From contig CAMEHU010000017.1 of assembly GCA_945917765.1 (NCBI GenBank), positions 1 through 33,952 of the forward strand: a stretch of DNA of 33,952 nucleotides. Reading direction: 5' to 3'. The stretch comes from an uncultured Lachnospiraceae bacterium (GTDB taxonomy: Bacteria > Bacillota > Clostridia > TANB77 > CAG-508). The notes below the pieces were generated by a model that saw only the letters and a program-made list of their open reading frames with translations, was not told where the DNA came from and searched no databases. Of this stretch, positions 7,004-14,433 are shown in pieces; positions within the stretch are counted from its first letter, which is position 1, and each line of letters begins with the position of its first letter. The position numbers and the translations under genes were made by a program.

Positions 7004-8029
7004 ATGAACAATGAATTAATGAATGATCAGAAGAATATTAATAATGTATTTGATAATATTAAAGAACTAGTAATTAGCAGTAGAAACAGAGTTTATACTG
7101 CAGTTAATACAGAGATGCTTAATCTATATTGTAATATTGGAAAAGCAATTATGGAAATACAGCAGGGAGATGAAAGAGCTTCTTATGGCGAAACTGTGCT
7201 GGAAAAGCTGTCTGAAAAATTGACAGCTGAATTCGGCAAAGGTTTTTCAAAAAGAAATTTAGAAAGGATGAGAAAATTTTATATATATTTTCCAATTGCG
7301 ACAACAGTGTCGTCGCAATTGAGTTGGTCACATTATCTTGAAATAATAAAGATTGAAGAAGAGTCTAAAAGAAACTTCTATATTAAAGAATCAGTAAGTT
7401 CTGGTTGGAGTGTTCGAGAACTTCAAAGACAAATAGCATCTTTACTATACGAAAGGCTATTAATATCAGCCGATAAAAACAAAATATTGGAATTAGCAGA
7501 AAAAGGTCAAGAATTAAAAGAATGCAAAGATTTAGTAAAAGACCCTTTTGTATTAGAATTTTTGGATATTAAAGAAAATACAGATTATTTAGAAACAGAT
7601 TTGGAAAAGAATATATTAAAACACTTAAAAGAATTTTTGCTGGAATTAGGAAAAGGTTTTATGTTTGTAGGTTCACAAGTTAGATTAACACTAGAAGAAG
7701 ATCATTTTTATCCTGATTTAGTTTTTTATAATAGGCTTTTAAAATGTTTTGTTATTATAGACTTAAAATTAGGAAAAGTAACGCATCAAGATATTGGACA
7801 AATGCAAATGTATGTTAATTATTATGATAGAGAAATAAAAAGCAATGATGAAAATCCAACAGTGGGAATATTGCTTTCTACTGAGAAGAATAAAACGGTA
7901 GTAAAATATACATTACCGGAAGACAATAAAAATATATTTTCGTCTAGTTATAAATTACATTTGCCGACAGAGAAGGAATTAATAGATGCTGTTGAAGAAG
8001 AAAAAAAGAATTTAGAATTAAATGGATAA
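7004..8029 (+). CDS. YhcG-type PD-(D/E)XK nuclease (DUF1016)
   Basis: This 341-residue protein has the two-part DUF1016 layout. The N-terminal half (about 15-150) carries YCNIGKAI, the GKGFSKRNLERMRKFY block, QLSWSHYLEIIKI and SSGWSVRELQRQI. The C-terminal nuclease domain (about 180-330) has FVGSQVRL, the acidic site FYPDLVFYN and the IDLKLGK strand giving the D-x-K pair. YhcG relatives act in R-M-linked or DNA-repair settings; the exact target is unknown. AAAGGAGG precedes ATG 7004. A perfect 9-bp inverted repeat lies inside the gene at 7294-7320, in the codons just before QLSWSHY. Confidence 0.88.
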   Translation: MNNELMNDQKNINNVFDNIKELVISSRNRVYTAVNTEMLNLYCNIGKAIMEIQQGDERASYGETVLEKLSEKLTAEFGKGFSKRNLERMRKFYIYFPIATTVSSQLSWSHYLEIIKIEEESKRNFYIKESVSSGWSVRELQRQIASLLYERLLISADKNKILELAEKGQELKECKDLVKDPFVLEFLDIKENTDYLETDLEKNILKHLKEFLLELGKGFMFVGSQVRLTLEEDHFYPDLVFYNRLLKCFVIIDLKLGKVTHQDIGQMQMYVNYYDREIKSNDENPTVGILLSTEKNKTVVKYTLPEDNKNIFSSSYKLHLPTEKELIDAVEEEKKNLELNG

Positions 8030-8094
8030 AATGAAAACCATGTGGTTTAGGCAAAAGTACTGTTACTAGAAAGTTGAAAAAATATTAATGTAAT

Positions 8095-8119
8095 GGAGCA
8101 CTGACTTGATCAGTGCTCC
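8095..8119 (+). terminator. Strong hairpin after the nuclease gene
   Basis: GGAGCACTGA (8095-8104) pairs perfectly with TCAGTGCTCC (8110-8119) around a 5-nt loop. The following tract (ttatatac) is only modestly T-rich, so termination may be factor-assisted. Confidence 0.65.
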
Positions 8120-8196
8120 TTATATACATAGTATACCGCACCATACAGATTATGTGAAGTGAACAGCAAATAATCTATACATAATACTTTAAAAAG

Positions 8197-8224
8197 TTGA
8201 AATTATTTTACAGTATGATATAAT
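8197..8224 (+). promoter_or_regulatory. Promoter of the DUF1963 gene
   Basis: TTGAAA (8197-8202), 16 bp, TATAAT (8219-8224), with AAAGGAGG before the ATG at 8253. The -10 context TATGATAT.AT resembles that at 6808-6818. Confidence 0.65.
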
Positions 8225-8252
8225 TACAATAAATTAAAAGGAGGTACAAATT

Positions 8253-9014
8253 ATGATAAAAAAAGTTATGGAATTGTACAAAGAAAAAACAAAAAAAGAA
8301 TGTTACAAAATTGAAATTGAAGAAGGTGTTACACCAGGTATTATGGATGACAAAATTGGTGGTATACCATACTTGCCAGTCGGAGAAGAATATCCTGTAG
8401 ATACAAATAATAATCCAATGATTTTACTAATACAAATTAATTTGAAAAATATAGAATTAGAAAACTATCCACAAGAAGGTATTTTAGAAATATTTGTTGA
8501 TAAAGAATTAAGTTGGCCATGTGACTATAAAATAAAATATTTTAAAAATATTACGGAATATAGAAATGATCTTACAGAAATTGATTCTGGTAATTATTTT
8601 TATGAAAAACCATTAAAAATTAATTTGGTTAAAGATATAGAACATATGCCATTTTCAGATTATAGATCTTTGGATGTATTAACTGAAGTAATCAAGGAAG
8701 TAGCTAATATTGAAGTTGATGGCTTTTTCGATGTAAAGAACTTTTTTGAAAAAAATGGATGCGATATTTATGATGAAATGTATAAAATTAATATATTTCC
8801 TGGTAATTTATCAGGATATGCAGATTTTACTCAATCAGATCCAAGACCAATTAAAAATAAAGAGGACAAAGTAGAATGCCTTGTAAAAATTGATAGTAAT
8901 TTAAGACATGATATTACGATAGGAGATAGTGGAATATTATTTTCATTTATTTCTGAAGAAGATATTAAAGCAGGAAATTTTGAAAATGCAATTGTCGATT
9001 GGGATTGCTGTTAA
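8253..9014 (+). CDS. DUF1963 family protein (YwqG-like)
   Basis: This 253-residue protein shows the DUF1963 signatures: GGIPYLPVGEEYP (about 36-48), a central MILLIQINLKNI strand (the family's FLgQiNl-type element), LEIFVDKE, and the C-terminal GYADFTQSDPR followed by LVKIDS and GDSGILFSFI. The family is soluble, widespread in Firmicutes and of unknown biochemical role; it is often linked to polymorphic toxin or immunity-type loci, which would fit this island. It has its own promoter and is closed by the stem-loop copy B at 9028-9080. Confidence 0.75.
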   Translation: MIKKVMELYKEKTKKECYKIEIEEGVTPGIMDDKIGGIPYLPVGEEYPVDTNNNPMILLIQINLKNIELENYPQEGILEIFVDKELSWPCDYKIKYFKNITEYRNDLTEIDSGNYFYEKPLKINLVKDIEHMPFSDYRSLDVLTEVIKEVANIEVDGFFDVKNFFEKNGCDIYDEMYKINIFPGNLSGYADFTQSDPRPIKNKEDKVECLVKIDSNLRHDITIGDSGILFSFISEEDIKAGNFENAIVDWDCC

Positions 9015-9027
9015 ATGATTATAAAAG

Positions 9028-9080
9028 GCAAGAACCAAGGTTCTATTTGAATGTAGGTTGTTGCTTTTTATTTTTTGTTA
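9028..9080 (+). terminator. Conserved 37-nt stem-loop with T-tract, copy B
   Basis: GCAAGAACC (9028-9036) pairs with GGTTGTTGC (9056-9064) with one mismatch, then TTTTTATTTTTT. It is 14 nt after the DUF1963 stop and should terminate that transcript. It is homologous to copy A at 6874-6924. Confidence 0.65.
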
Positions 9081-9105
9081 TTGAAACAGCATAATAAGTT
9101 ATATG

Positions 9106-9134
9106 TTGACTAGGTAAAAGTTTTGTGATAGTAT
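9106..9134 (+). promoter_or_regulatory. Promoter of the 170-residue gene
   Basis: TTGACT (9106-9111), 17 bp, TAGTAT (9129-9134). It leaves a leader of about 150 nt before ATG 9292. Confidence 0.5.
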
Positions 9135-9182
9135 TATGCCATAAATTCCAAAGGAAAAATCCTTTGTTTATATATTCATACG

Positions 9183-9267
9183 AGTTAGTGTAGATTAATT
9201 TAAAATTTTGAAAGGTCAGGCACTAACAAAACCATAAAAACAAGTGATGAAGGTTAGCTCACTTGTA
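9183..9267 (+). promoter_or_regulatory. Structured 5' leader
   Basis: Two inverted repeats lie in the leader: GTTAGTG (near 9185) with CACTAAC (near 9221), and ACAAGTGA with TCACTTGT (about 9240-9267) directly before the GGAGGG ribosome-binding site. Neither ends in a T-tract, so translational control is possible. No known riboswitch class is recognised. Confidence 0.4.
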
Positions 9268-9291
9268 TAACCAATAATTTGGAGGGAAGAA

Positions 9292-9804
9292 ATGTATAAC
9301 CGTATATTCAATGCTGACTATTTGCTTTTTAAAACAGGCTGTGCTATTGAAACAGTTGCATTTCTCGAAATTGCACTTGCATTTTTTGAAAGAGCAAATT
9401 TGCCAGCGACAGAGGCATATTTACAGGGCGAACGTAAATTTAAATTTGAGGATATTGTTAATGAGGTTTTTAACAAAGACTCTAATAATCGGTTCTCAAG
9501 TATAAAATTTCCTGAAAGTTATAAGAATGATCCTGAACTTATAGAGAATTTGGAGGAAAGATTTTCAAATGAAAGGTTTGGAGTTAGAGGAAAAACATAT
9601 CAGGAACTGGTAGAAATAAACTCAAAATCGTCGCACACCAATATACAAACAACAAAGAAACTTTTTGATATTCTTGTTGATGGAATTACATTAGTTTTAT
9701 CTAGACCACCATATTACTTTAGATGCTACAATAAAAATATAGATGGTGATTCTTATTTTATTGTAGGGTCATGGAAGAAACCAGAATCATGGGGAAAAAT
9801 ATAG
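9292..9804 (+). CDS. Hypothetical protein, 170 residues
   Basis: I do not recognise a family. The protein is soluble and begins MYNRIFNADYLLFKTGCAIET, followed by a hydrophobic helix that may be amphipathic (VAFLEIALAFFERA, about 23-36). A polar middle (about 45-105) carries KFKFEDIVNEVF, and the C-terminal part has TTKKLFDILVDGITLVLSRPPYYFRCYN. There is no signal peptide. A strong GGAGGGAAGAA ribosome-binding site supports ATG 9292; a shorter frame at 9311-9505 is a shadow. It lies at the end of the defence island with its own promoter and terminator, so a defence or anti-phage role is a guess from location only. Confidence 0.6.
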   Translation: MYNRIFNADYLLFKTGCAIETVAFLEIALAFFERANLPATEAYLQGERKFKFEDIVNEVFNKDSNNRFSSIKFPESYKNDPELIENLEERFSNERFGVRGKTYQELVEINSKSSHTNIQTTKKLFDILVDGITLVLSRPPYYFRCYNKNIDGDSYFIVGSWKKPESWGKI

Positions 9805-9826
9805 ACTGTAATATGCTAAAAGTAAG

Positions 9827-9860
9827 GAGCTTTCACTGTAAAAGGTGAAGGCTCTATTGC
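9827..9860 (+). terminator. Intrinsic terminator after the 170-residue gene
   Basis: GAGC-t-TTCAC pairs with GTGAA-g-GCTC around a short loop, followed by tattgctgtttta. It separates the island from prfB. Confidence 0.55.
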
Positions 9861-9899
9861 TGTTTTATATAAAAGTAATAATAAAACAATATAAAAATA

Positions 9900-9929
9900 T
9901 TTACAACGAAATATTTAATATGATAAAAT
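9900..9929 (+). promoter_or_regulatory. prfB promoter
   Basis: TTTACA (9900-9905), 18 bp, TAAAAT (9924-9929). In relatives prfB is usually read from secA; a local promoter would restore expression after the island split the pair. Confidence 0.5.
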
Positions 9930-9990
9930 ATCAGTAAAATATGTTTATTATGATATCTATAAAAAAATATTAATCAAAGGAGTGTGAAAA

Positions 9991-11122
9991 ATGTTATTAG
10001 AATTAGAGGAAAATACTCGATTACTTAATACTTTAAAACAAAAAATAAAAGAAATCGGTGAATCTCTTTGACATTACAAAACTGAAAACAGAACTAGCTA
10101 ATTTAGAAGAAGAAACATTAAAAGAAGGATTTTGGAATGATTCTAAAAATTCAGGTATAGTTTTACAAAAAAGTAAAACAATAAAAAATAAAATAGATAA
10201 ATATACTAAAATAAGTAATGAAATAAACAATTTGATTGAAATGTCTGAGTTGTTATCAGAAGAAGCGGAAGAGGGCGAAGATGATGATAATTCATTAATC
10301 AAGGATATAATAGAAAACACTAAATTTGCTCAAAAGGAAATTGATGATTTAGAAGTAGAAACATTGTTATCAGGAAAATATGATATAAATAATGCTATAG
10401 TAACCATTCACCCAGGTGCAGGTGGAACGGAATCACAAGATTGGGCTGAAATGCTTTATAGAATGTATTCAAGATGGGCTAATAGTGAAGGGTATTCTAT
10501 TCAAGAATTAGATTATTTAGAAGGAGATGAAGCTGGGTTAAAAAGTGTTACATTTTTAATATCTGGTGATTATGCATATGGGTATATGAAATCAGAAAAA
10601 GGTGTTCATAGATTGGTAAGAATTTCTCCTTTTGATAGTGGGGGAAGAAGACATACATCATTTGCTTCTGTAGAGGTTTTACCTGAAATAACTGAAGATA
10701 TTGAAATAGAAATTAATCCTGATGATTTAAGAATAGACACATATAGAGCTTCTGGTGCAGGGGGACAACATATTAATAAAACATCATCTGCTATAAGAAT
10801 AACTCACTTGCCTACTAATATAGTTGTAGCTTGCCAAACAGAGAGGTCTCAAATACAAAACAGAGAAACTGCAATGAAAATGTTAAAATCTAAGTTATTG
10901 GATTTAAAGGAAAGAGAGCATAAAGAGAAGATAGAGGATTTAAAAGGAGAGCAAAAAGATATTGCATGGGGAAGTCAAATAAGGTCATATGTATTTTGCC
11001 CATATACACTTGTAAAAGACCATAGAACTAATTTTGAAACTGGAAATGTAACTGGTGTTATGGATGGAGATTTAAATGGTTTTATGAAAGAATATTTAAA
11101 AAATTATAAGGAAGAGGTATAA
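9991..11122 (+). CDS. prfB: Peptide chain release factor 2 with programmed +1 frameshift
   Basis: RF2 recognises UGA and UAA and triggers peptide release. The gene has two frames. ATG 9991 (after AAAGGAG) encodes 26 residues ending at CTT-TGA (TGA 10069-10071); a +1 shift at CTTTGAC continues with Asp-Ile-Thr from 10070 to 11122, giving about 376 residues. In-frame UGA makes synthesis autoregulated by RF2 level. Visible motifs are GAGGTESQDWAEML, the stop-reading SPF in RISPFDSGGRRHTS (about residue 212) and the catalytic GGQ in SGAGGQHINKTSSA (about 253). The stimulatory internal Shine-Dalgarno, normally AGGGGG, is only CGGTGA here. A GTG at 10058 is not the real start. Confidence 0.95.
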
Positions 11123-11124
11123 AT

Positions 11125-11778
11125 ATGGAACAAAAGAAATTAAGATGGAAGGATGTATATAATGAAAATAAGCAAAGAAGATATAGCGAAATAGTAGGAA
11201 TTAAAGAAGAAAATGTAGAAATAGAGTCTAATTCTTTTAAAACTCTAAAGGAACGAAAGTATATAATTTTAACTGCTTCAATTATTCTATTGATAGCTTT
11301 AATTTGGTCTTTTAAAAATGATATAAAACTTCTTTTTATCGTTCTTGGATTTTTTGCAATAGCAGGAATATGCTTTTTTGTATTTAATTATTTTAAATTT
11401 ATATGTCAAGAAGATGGATTATATGTTCGCTTTGGATTTCAAGAAGGTAAATTTAAATATGAAAGACTGAAAAGTGTGTATTTATCAAAATATAATGAAT
11501 ATAGTTTTTTTATACCTAATAAAAGAGTATATAGTGTTGTAATTAGATATTCAGATAATAACAATAGAATAAAAGAATTATCTTTTCCAAATTATTTTAT
11601 TAAACCTGATGAGGTTATGAAGTTTTTAGATAATTTTGAAATAAAAGCAGCGGAAGAGTCAGATTTTGTTCAATATGAAAGATTTAAAATGTTAAAGAAG
11701 ATAGGAAAAGCAATAATAACTATATTGTTTGTATTAACTGTTTTGGGGATGTTTTTACAAGGCATTAGAGGAGTTTAA
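11125..11778 (+). CDS. Membrane protein with PH-like middle domain, unknown function
   Basis: This 217-residue protein starts 2 nt after the prfB stop, so it is probably co-transcribed. It has a charged cytoplasmic N-terminus (about 1-46), two hydrophobic helices (about 48-66 and 68-88), a soluble stretch with alternating strands (about 92-172: YVRFGFQEGKFKYERLKSVYL, VYSVVIRYSDNN) resembling bacterial PH/YcxB-type domains, and a third helix near the C-terminus (about 193-212). Its stop overlaps the convergent aspartate kinase stop by 4 nt. No specific family is assigned. Confidence 0.7.
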   Translation: MEQKKLRWKDVYNENKQRRYSEIVGIKEENVEIESNSFKTLKERKYIILTASIILLIALIWSFKNDIKLLFIVLGFFAIAGICFFVFNYFKFICQEDGLYVRFGFQEGKFKYERLKSVYLSKYNEYSFFIPNKRVYSVVIRYSDNNNRIKELSFPNYFIKPDEVMKFLDNFEIKAAEESDFVQYERFKMLKKIGKAIITILFVLTVLGMFLQGIRGV

Positions 11779-13035
11779 AACAACTCCTCATGCAATAACT
11801 GTAATAGGTTATTGTCAATTTTTTCAGTGAATGTAACTATTATTTTAGCATTTGTAATATCAATATTATAGATTTTAAAATTAAATTTACTTATAATATT
11901 CATGATTTTTTTAACAATAATATTATCAGCTGTTATTCCATAACCAACAATGGCAATACGGCTGATTTCTTTTATTTCAAATTCAAATTTATTAAATTCT
12001 GTTTTTAGTAAGTTCTTTAACTTATTTAAGTCAGTGGATTTTATCATAATATCAATATCGAATAATGTGTTTGTAATGCTGTTAGATGTTGTATTTTCAG
12101 ATATACCATTTTCAGATGAAATATTCTCAGATGTTATATTAGAGATTTGAATACTATTATTCATAACTTGAATTGGCAAAATATTATTATTAATCAAAGT
12201 ACAATAAACTATATTAAACAAATCTTTCGAATCTGAAGTATTTTGCAAATTAATTAAAACTAAATCATCGTTTTTTACAATACTTTTTACAATTTTGTCT
12301 TCAATAATATCATTAATAATGCTTCCAGGTTTATTATTAAAAGTAGATTTTGTTATTATAGGAATATTAAATTTTTCACCAATTTCAACACATCTATTAT
12401 GCAGAACTTTTGCTCCTTCACTTGCTATGTCAAGCATTTCTTTGTATGATAAAGATGAAAGCTTTTTTGCTTCAGAATATTTATTTGGATCTGTAGTATA
12501 TACACCATCAACATCTGAATAAATATAACAATGCTTTGCCTTCAAAGCAGCTGCAACTGCAACAGCTGTAGTATCAGAGCCACCTCTGCCAAGAGTGGTT
12601 ATATCTAAAGCACTATTAAGACCTTGAAAACCAGCAATAATAACTATTTTTCTTTGTCCTAATTCTTTAACAATTCTCGAAATATCTATATTTTCAATTA
12701 CAGCATTTTGATTCGTATTATTTGTATAAATTCCAGCTTGCCAACCTGTTAACGAAATGGAATTATATCCTAATTTATTAAGTAAAATACTTAGTTTAGA
12801 AATTGAAATTTGTTCTCCAGAGCTAAGCAAAACATCAAGCTCTCTATCATTTGGAACAGAAGCTAATTCATATGCTTCTTTTAATAATCTATCAGTTGTT
12901 TTACCGTTGCGCAGAAACAACAACAACGATGTTATTGTTTTGATTATATAAATCTATTATTTTATTCGCAACAATATTTAGTTTTTCATTATCAGCCACA
13001 GAACTTCCACCAAATTTCATAACAATTGTATCCAT
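11775..13035 (-). pseudogene. Aspartate kinase, disrupted by one inserted base
   Basis: Aspartate kinase phosphorylates aspartate at the entry to lysine, threonine and methionine synthesis. The N-terminus (minus strand from 13035) reads MDTIVMKFGGSSVADNE, the KFGGSS nucleotide-binding motif, to VVVVSAQ. The frame then breaks and resumes one base later with GKTTDRLLKEAYELAS; together these form the conserved VVVSA-GKTTD segment. The total length of 1,261 nt is one base over a multiple of three, and the extra base is about 12906. Downstream are GRGGSDTTAVAVA and SDVDGVYTTDPN (catalytic domain) and two ACT domains, the first holding a Ser/Glu/Asn-rich insertion. It is either a real lesion or a sequencing error. 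Confidence 0.85.
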
Positions 13036-13108
13036 ATTAAATAGCACCTTCTTTTTTAGTAAATTTAAGGATTTTTTTAAAATCCATTCTATATATTATA
13101 TGATGAAG

Positions 13109-13150
13109 TTTACTTTTGAGTGAAATGATTGTCTTAAACCCAAAAGTAAA
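13109..13150. promoter_or_regulatory. 10-bp inverted repeat between divergent genes
   Basis: TTTACTTTTG (13109-13118) and CAAAAGTAAA (13141-13150) are perfect inverted copies 22 bp apart in the divergent aspartate kinase/yabP intergenic region. It could be an operator or an RNA hairpin. A minus-strand TATAAT near 13096 is a plausible aspartate kinase -10. Confidence 0.45.
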
Positions 13151-13154
13151 ATAG

Positions 13155-13183
13155 TAATATTTCTTGTCCAGTAAACATATATA
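13155..13183 (+). promoter_or_regulatory. Possible sigma-E-type sporulation promoter for yabP
   Basis: TAATATTT near 13155-13162 and CATATATA (13176-13183), about 13 bp apart, resemble the mother-cell sigma-E pattern (ATATT, then CATACAAT). In Bacillus subtilis yabP is sigma-E-controlled. The match is partial. Confidence 0.35.
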
Positions 13184-13216
13184 TTTAAAAAACAAAAAAT
13201 GAAAAGGAGAAAGCAT

Positions 13217-13517
13217 ATGATTATGGAGGAAAGAAAAAACAATATTAATTCAAGCATGATGCAAAATATTATATTAGAAAATAGGGAAAAACTTACAATA
13301 TCAGGAGTCAATGATGTTTTAAGTTTTGATGATCAGATTGTAATTTTAGAAACACGGATTAGGGTTATTAACTGTAAAAGGCGAAAATTTGAGAATTAAT
13401 AAATTAAGCTTAGATAATGAGGAAGTGATAGTAGAAGGTGAAATTAATAGTTTATCATATAGTGAAAAAGATATGGAAAGAAAAAGTGGTTCATTGTTAG
13501 GAAAAATCTTTAAGTAG
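13217..13517 (+). pseudogene. yabP: Sporulation protein YabP, disrupted by one inserted base
   Basis: YabP is made in the mother cell during sporulation and is needed with YabQ for spore cortex formation. The first part from ATG 13217 (after AAGGAG) reads EERKNNINSSMMQNIILE and LTISGVNDVLSFDDQIVILET. The frame then shifts by one extra C at about 13355 and continues GLGLLTVKGENLRINKLSL, EVIVEGEINSLSYSEKDM and SGSLLGKIFK to TAG 13515-13517. Length 301 nt is a multiple of three plus one. The two halves together cover the whole family. It lies directly upstream of yabQ, the normal order. The lesion resembles that of the neighbouring aspartate kinase. Confidence 0.8.
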
Positions 13518-13564
13518 AATAGAAATATGAATTTGAATATAAACATAAATGGATGTGATTTTAT

Positions 13565-13981
13565 ATGAATAATCAGGTATTTACAACAATTACAGCTTTT
13601 TTTATTAGCGGAATGATTATAGGAATAATATTTGATGTGTTTAGAATTACCAGAAAGTCATTTAAGATACCAAATATTATTACATATATAGAAGATGTAT
13701 TATTTTGGATTTGTACAGGGGGCGTAATTTTATTTTCTATATTTAGATATACAGATGGACAAATTCGACTATATATGATTTGCATACTGATTTTTGGAGC
13801 ATTTGTATATTTTGGAGTATTAAGTAAATATTTTATAAAAATAAACACAAAAATAATAGATTTCCTCAAATTTATTATAAATCTTATAATAAAAATTATA
13901 AGAAAAACATTTGAAAAGTTAGTAAAAGTGCTTAATAAAATAAAAAAAATAAATTTTTTTACAAAAACTAGTGCCAAATAA
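13565..13981 (+). CDS. yabQ: Spore cortex biosynthesis membrane protein YabQ
   Basis: This 138-residue protein has the YabQ pattern: a first helix (about 5-23, TTITAFFISGMIIGIIFDVF) followed by RITRK, IEDVLFWICTGGVILFSIFRY (about 41-61), a third helix (about 68-87) and a Lys-rich amphipathic C-terminus. YabQ sits in the outer forespore membrane and is required for cortex assembly. It follows yabP by 47 bp and precedes divIC, the usual Firmicute order, and shows that the host lineage forms spores. The opposite-strand reading frame is a shadow. Confidence 0.85.
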   Translation: MNNQVFTTITAFFISGMIIGIIFDVFRITRKSFKIPNIITYIEDVLFWICTGGVILFSIFRYTDGQIRLYMICILIFGAFVYFGVLSKYFIKINTKIIDFLKFIINLIIKIIRKTFEKLVKVLNKIKKINFFTKTSAK

Positions 13982-13991
13982 AGGAATTTGT

Positions 13992-13999
13992 GTTATAAT
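13992..13999 (+). promoter_or_regulatory. Extended -10 promoter for divIC
   Basis: TGTTATAAT (TGn plus TATAAT 13994-13999) lies 45 bp before the start; the -35 (GTGCCA, 13971-13976) is weak and inside the yabQ end. Confidence 0.55.
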
Positions 14000-14044
14000 C
14001 TAGAAGTAGATATATAGATTGTTAAAAATGTAATGGAGAAACTT

Positions 14045-14317
14045 ATGAAAAAGAAATTTAAATTTAATCGAATTATAATAATAGGTATTATTATATATGT
14101 TTTATATGCTGTAATCTCAAGACAACAGGTTTTAAGCACATATAAACAAGAAGAACAAAATTATTTAGATTTAATAGCAAAAGAACAACAAAGAAATGCT
14201 GAACTACAGGAAGCAAAAAACAATATAAATTCAACAGAATTTATAGAAGAGATAGCAAGAAACAAATTAGGAATGTACTTACCAAATGAACGAGTATATA
14301 TAGATATTAGTAAATAA
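14045..14317 (+). CDS. divIC: Septum formation initiator DivIC/FtsB family
   Basis: A small bitopic division protein of 90 residues: basic cytoplasmic tail, one helix (about 9-27, IIIIGIIIYVLYAVI), then an extracytoplasmic coiled coil rich in Gln/Glu (YKQEEQNYLDLIAKEQQRNAELQEA) and the conserved end FIEEIARNKLGMYLPNERVY. It forms a complex with FtsL and DivIB/FtsQ at the septum. GGAGA at 14035-14039 selects ATG 14045; an in-frame ATG at 14033 overlaps that site. A strong terminator follows. Confidence 0.85.
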   Translation: MKKKFKFNRIIIIGIIIYVLYAVISRQQVLSTYKQEEQNYLDLIAKEQQRNAELQEAKNNINSTEFIEEIARNKLGMYLPNERVYIDISK

Positions 14318-14352
14318 TAGGAGGCTTAAAAGCCTCTTATTATAAAATTTTT
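14315..14352 (+). terminator. Intrinsic terminator after divIC
   Basis: ATAATAGGAGGC pairs with GCCTCTTATTAT around TTAAAA, followed by a T-run at about 14348-14353. Confidence 0.85.
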
Positions 14353-14433
14353 TCAATCATTTTATTCTTAAAATTTCCAATAAAATAATAAGATAAAAAT
14401 TATATATTTAAATATTTTTAAAGGGGGAAAATT

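Noticed and set aside
10058-11122. RF2 starting at GTG 10058
   Set aside because: It lacks a ribosome-binding site; the upstream ATG 9991 frame and the CTTTGAC shift site give the normal full-length protein.
13573-13977. Minus-strand 134-residue frame over yabQ
   Set aside because: The plus strand encodes a recognisable YabQ in the expected gene order; the opposite frame is a by-product of AT-rich sequence.
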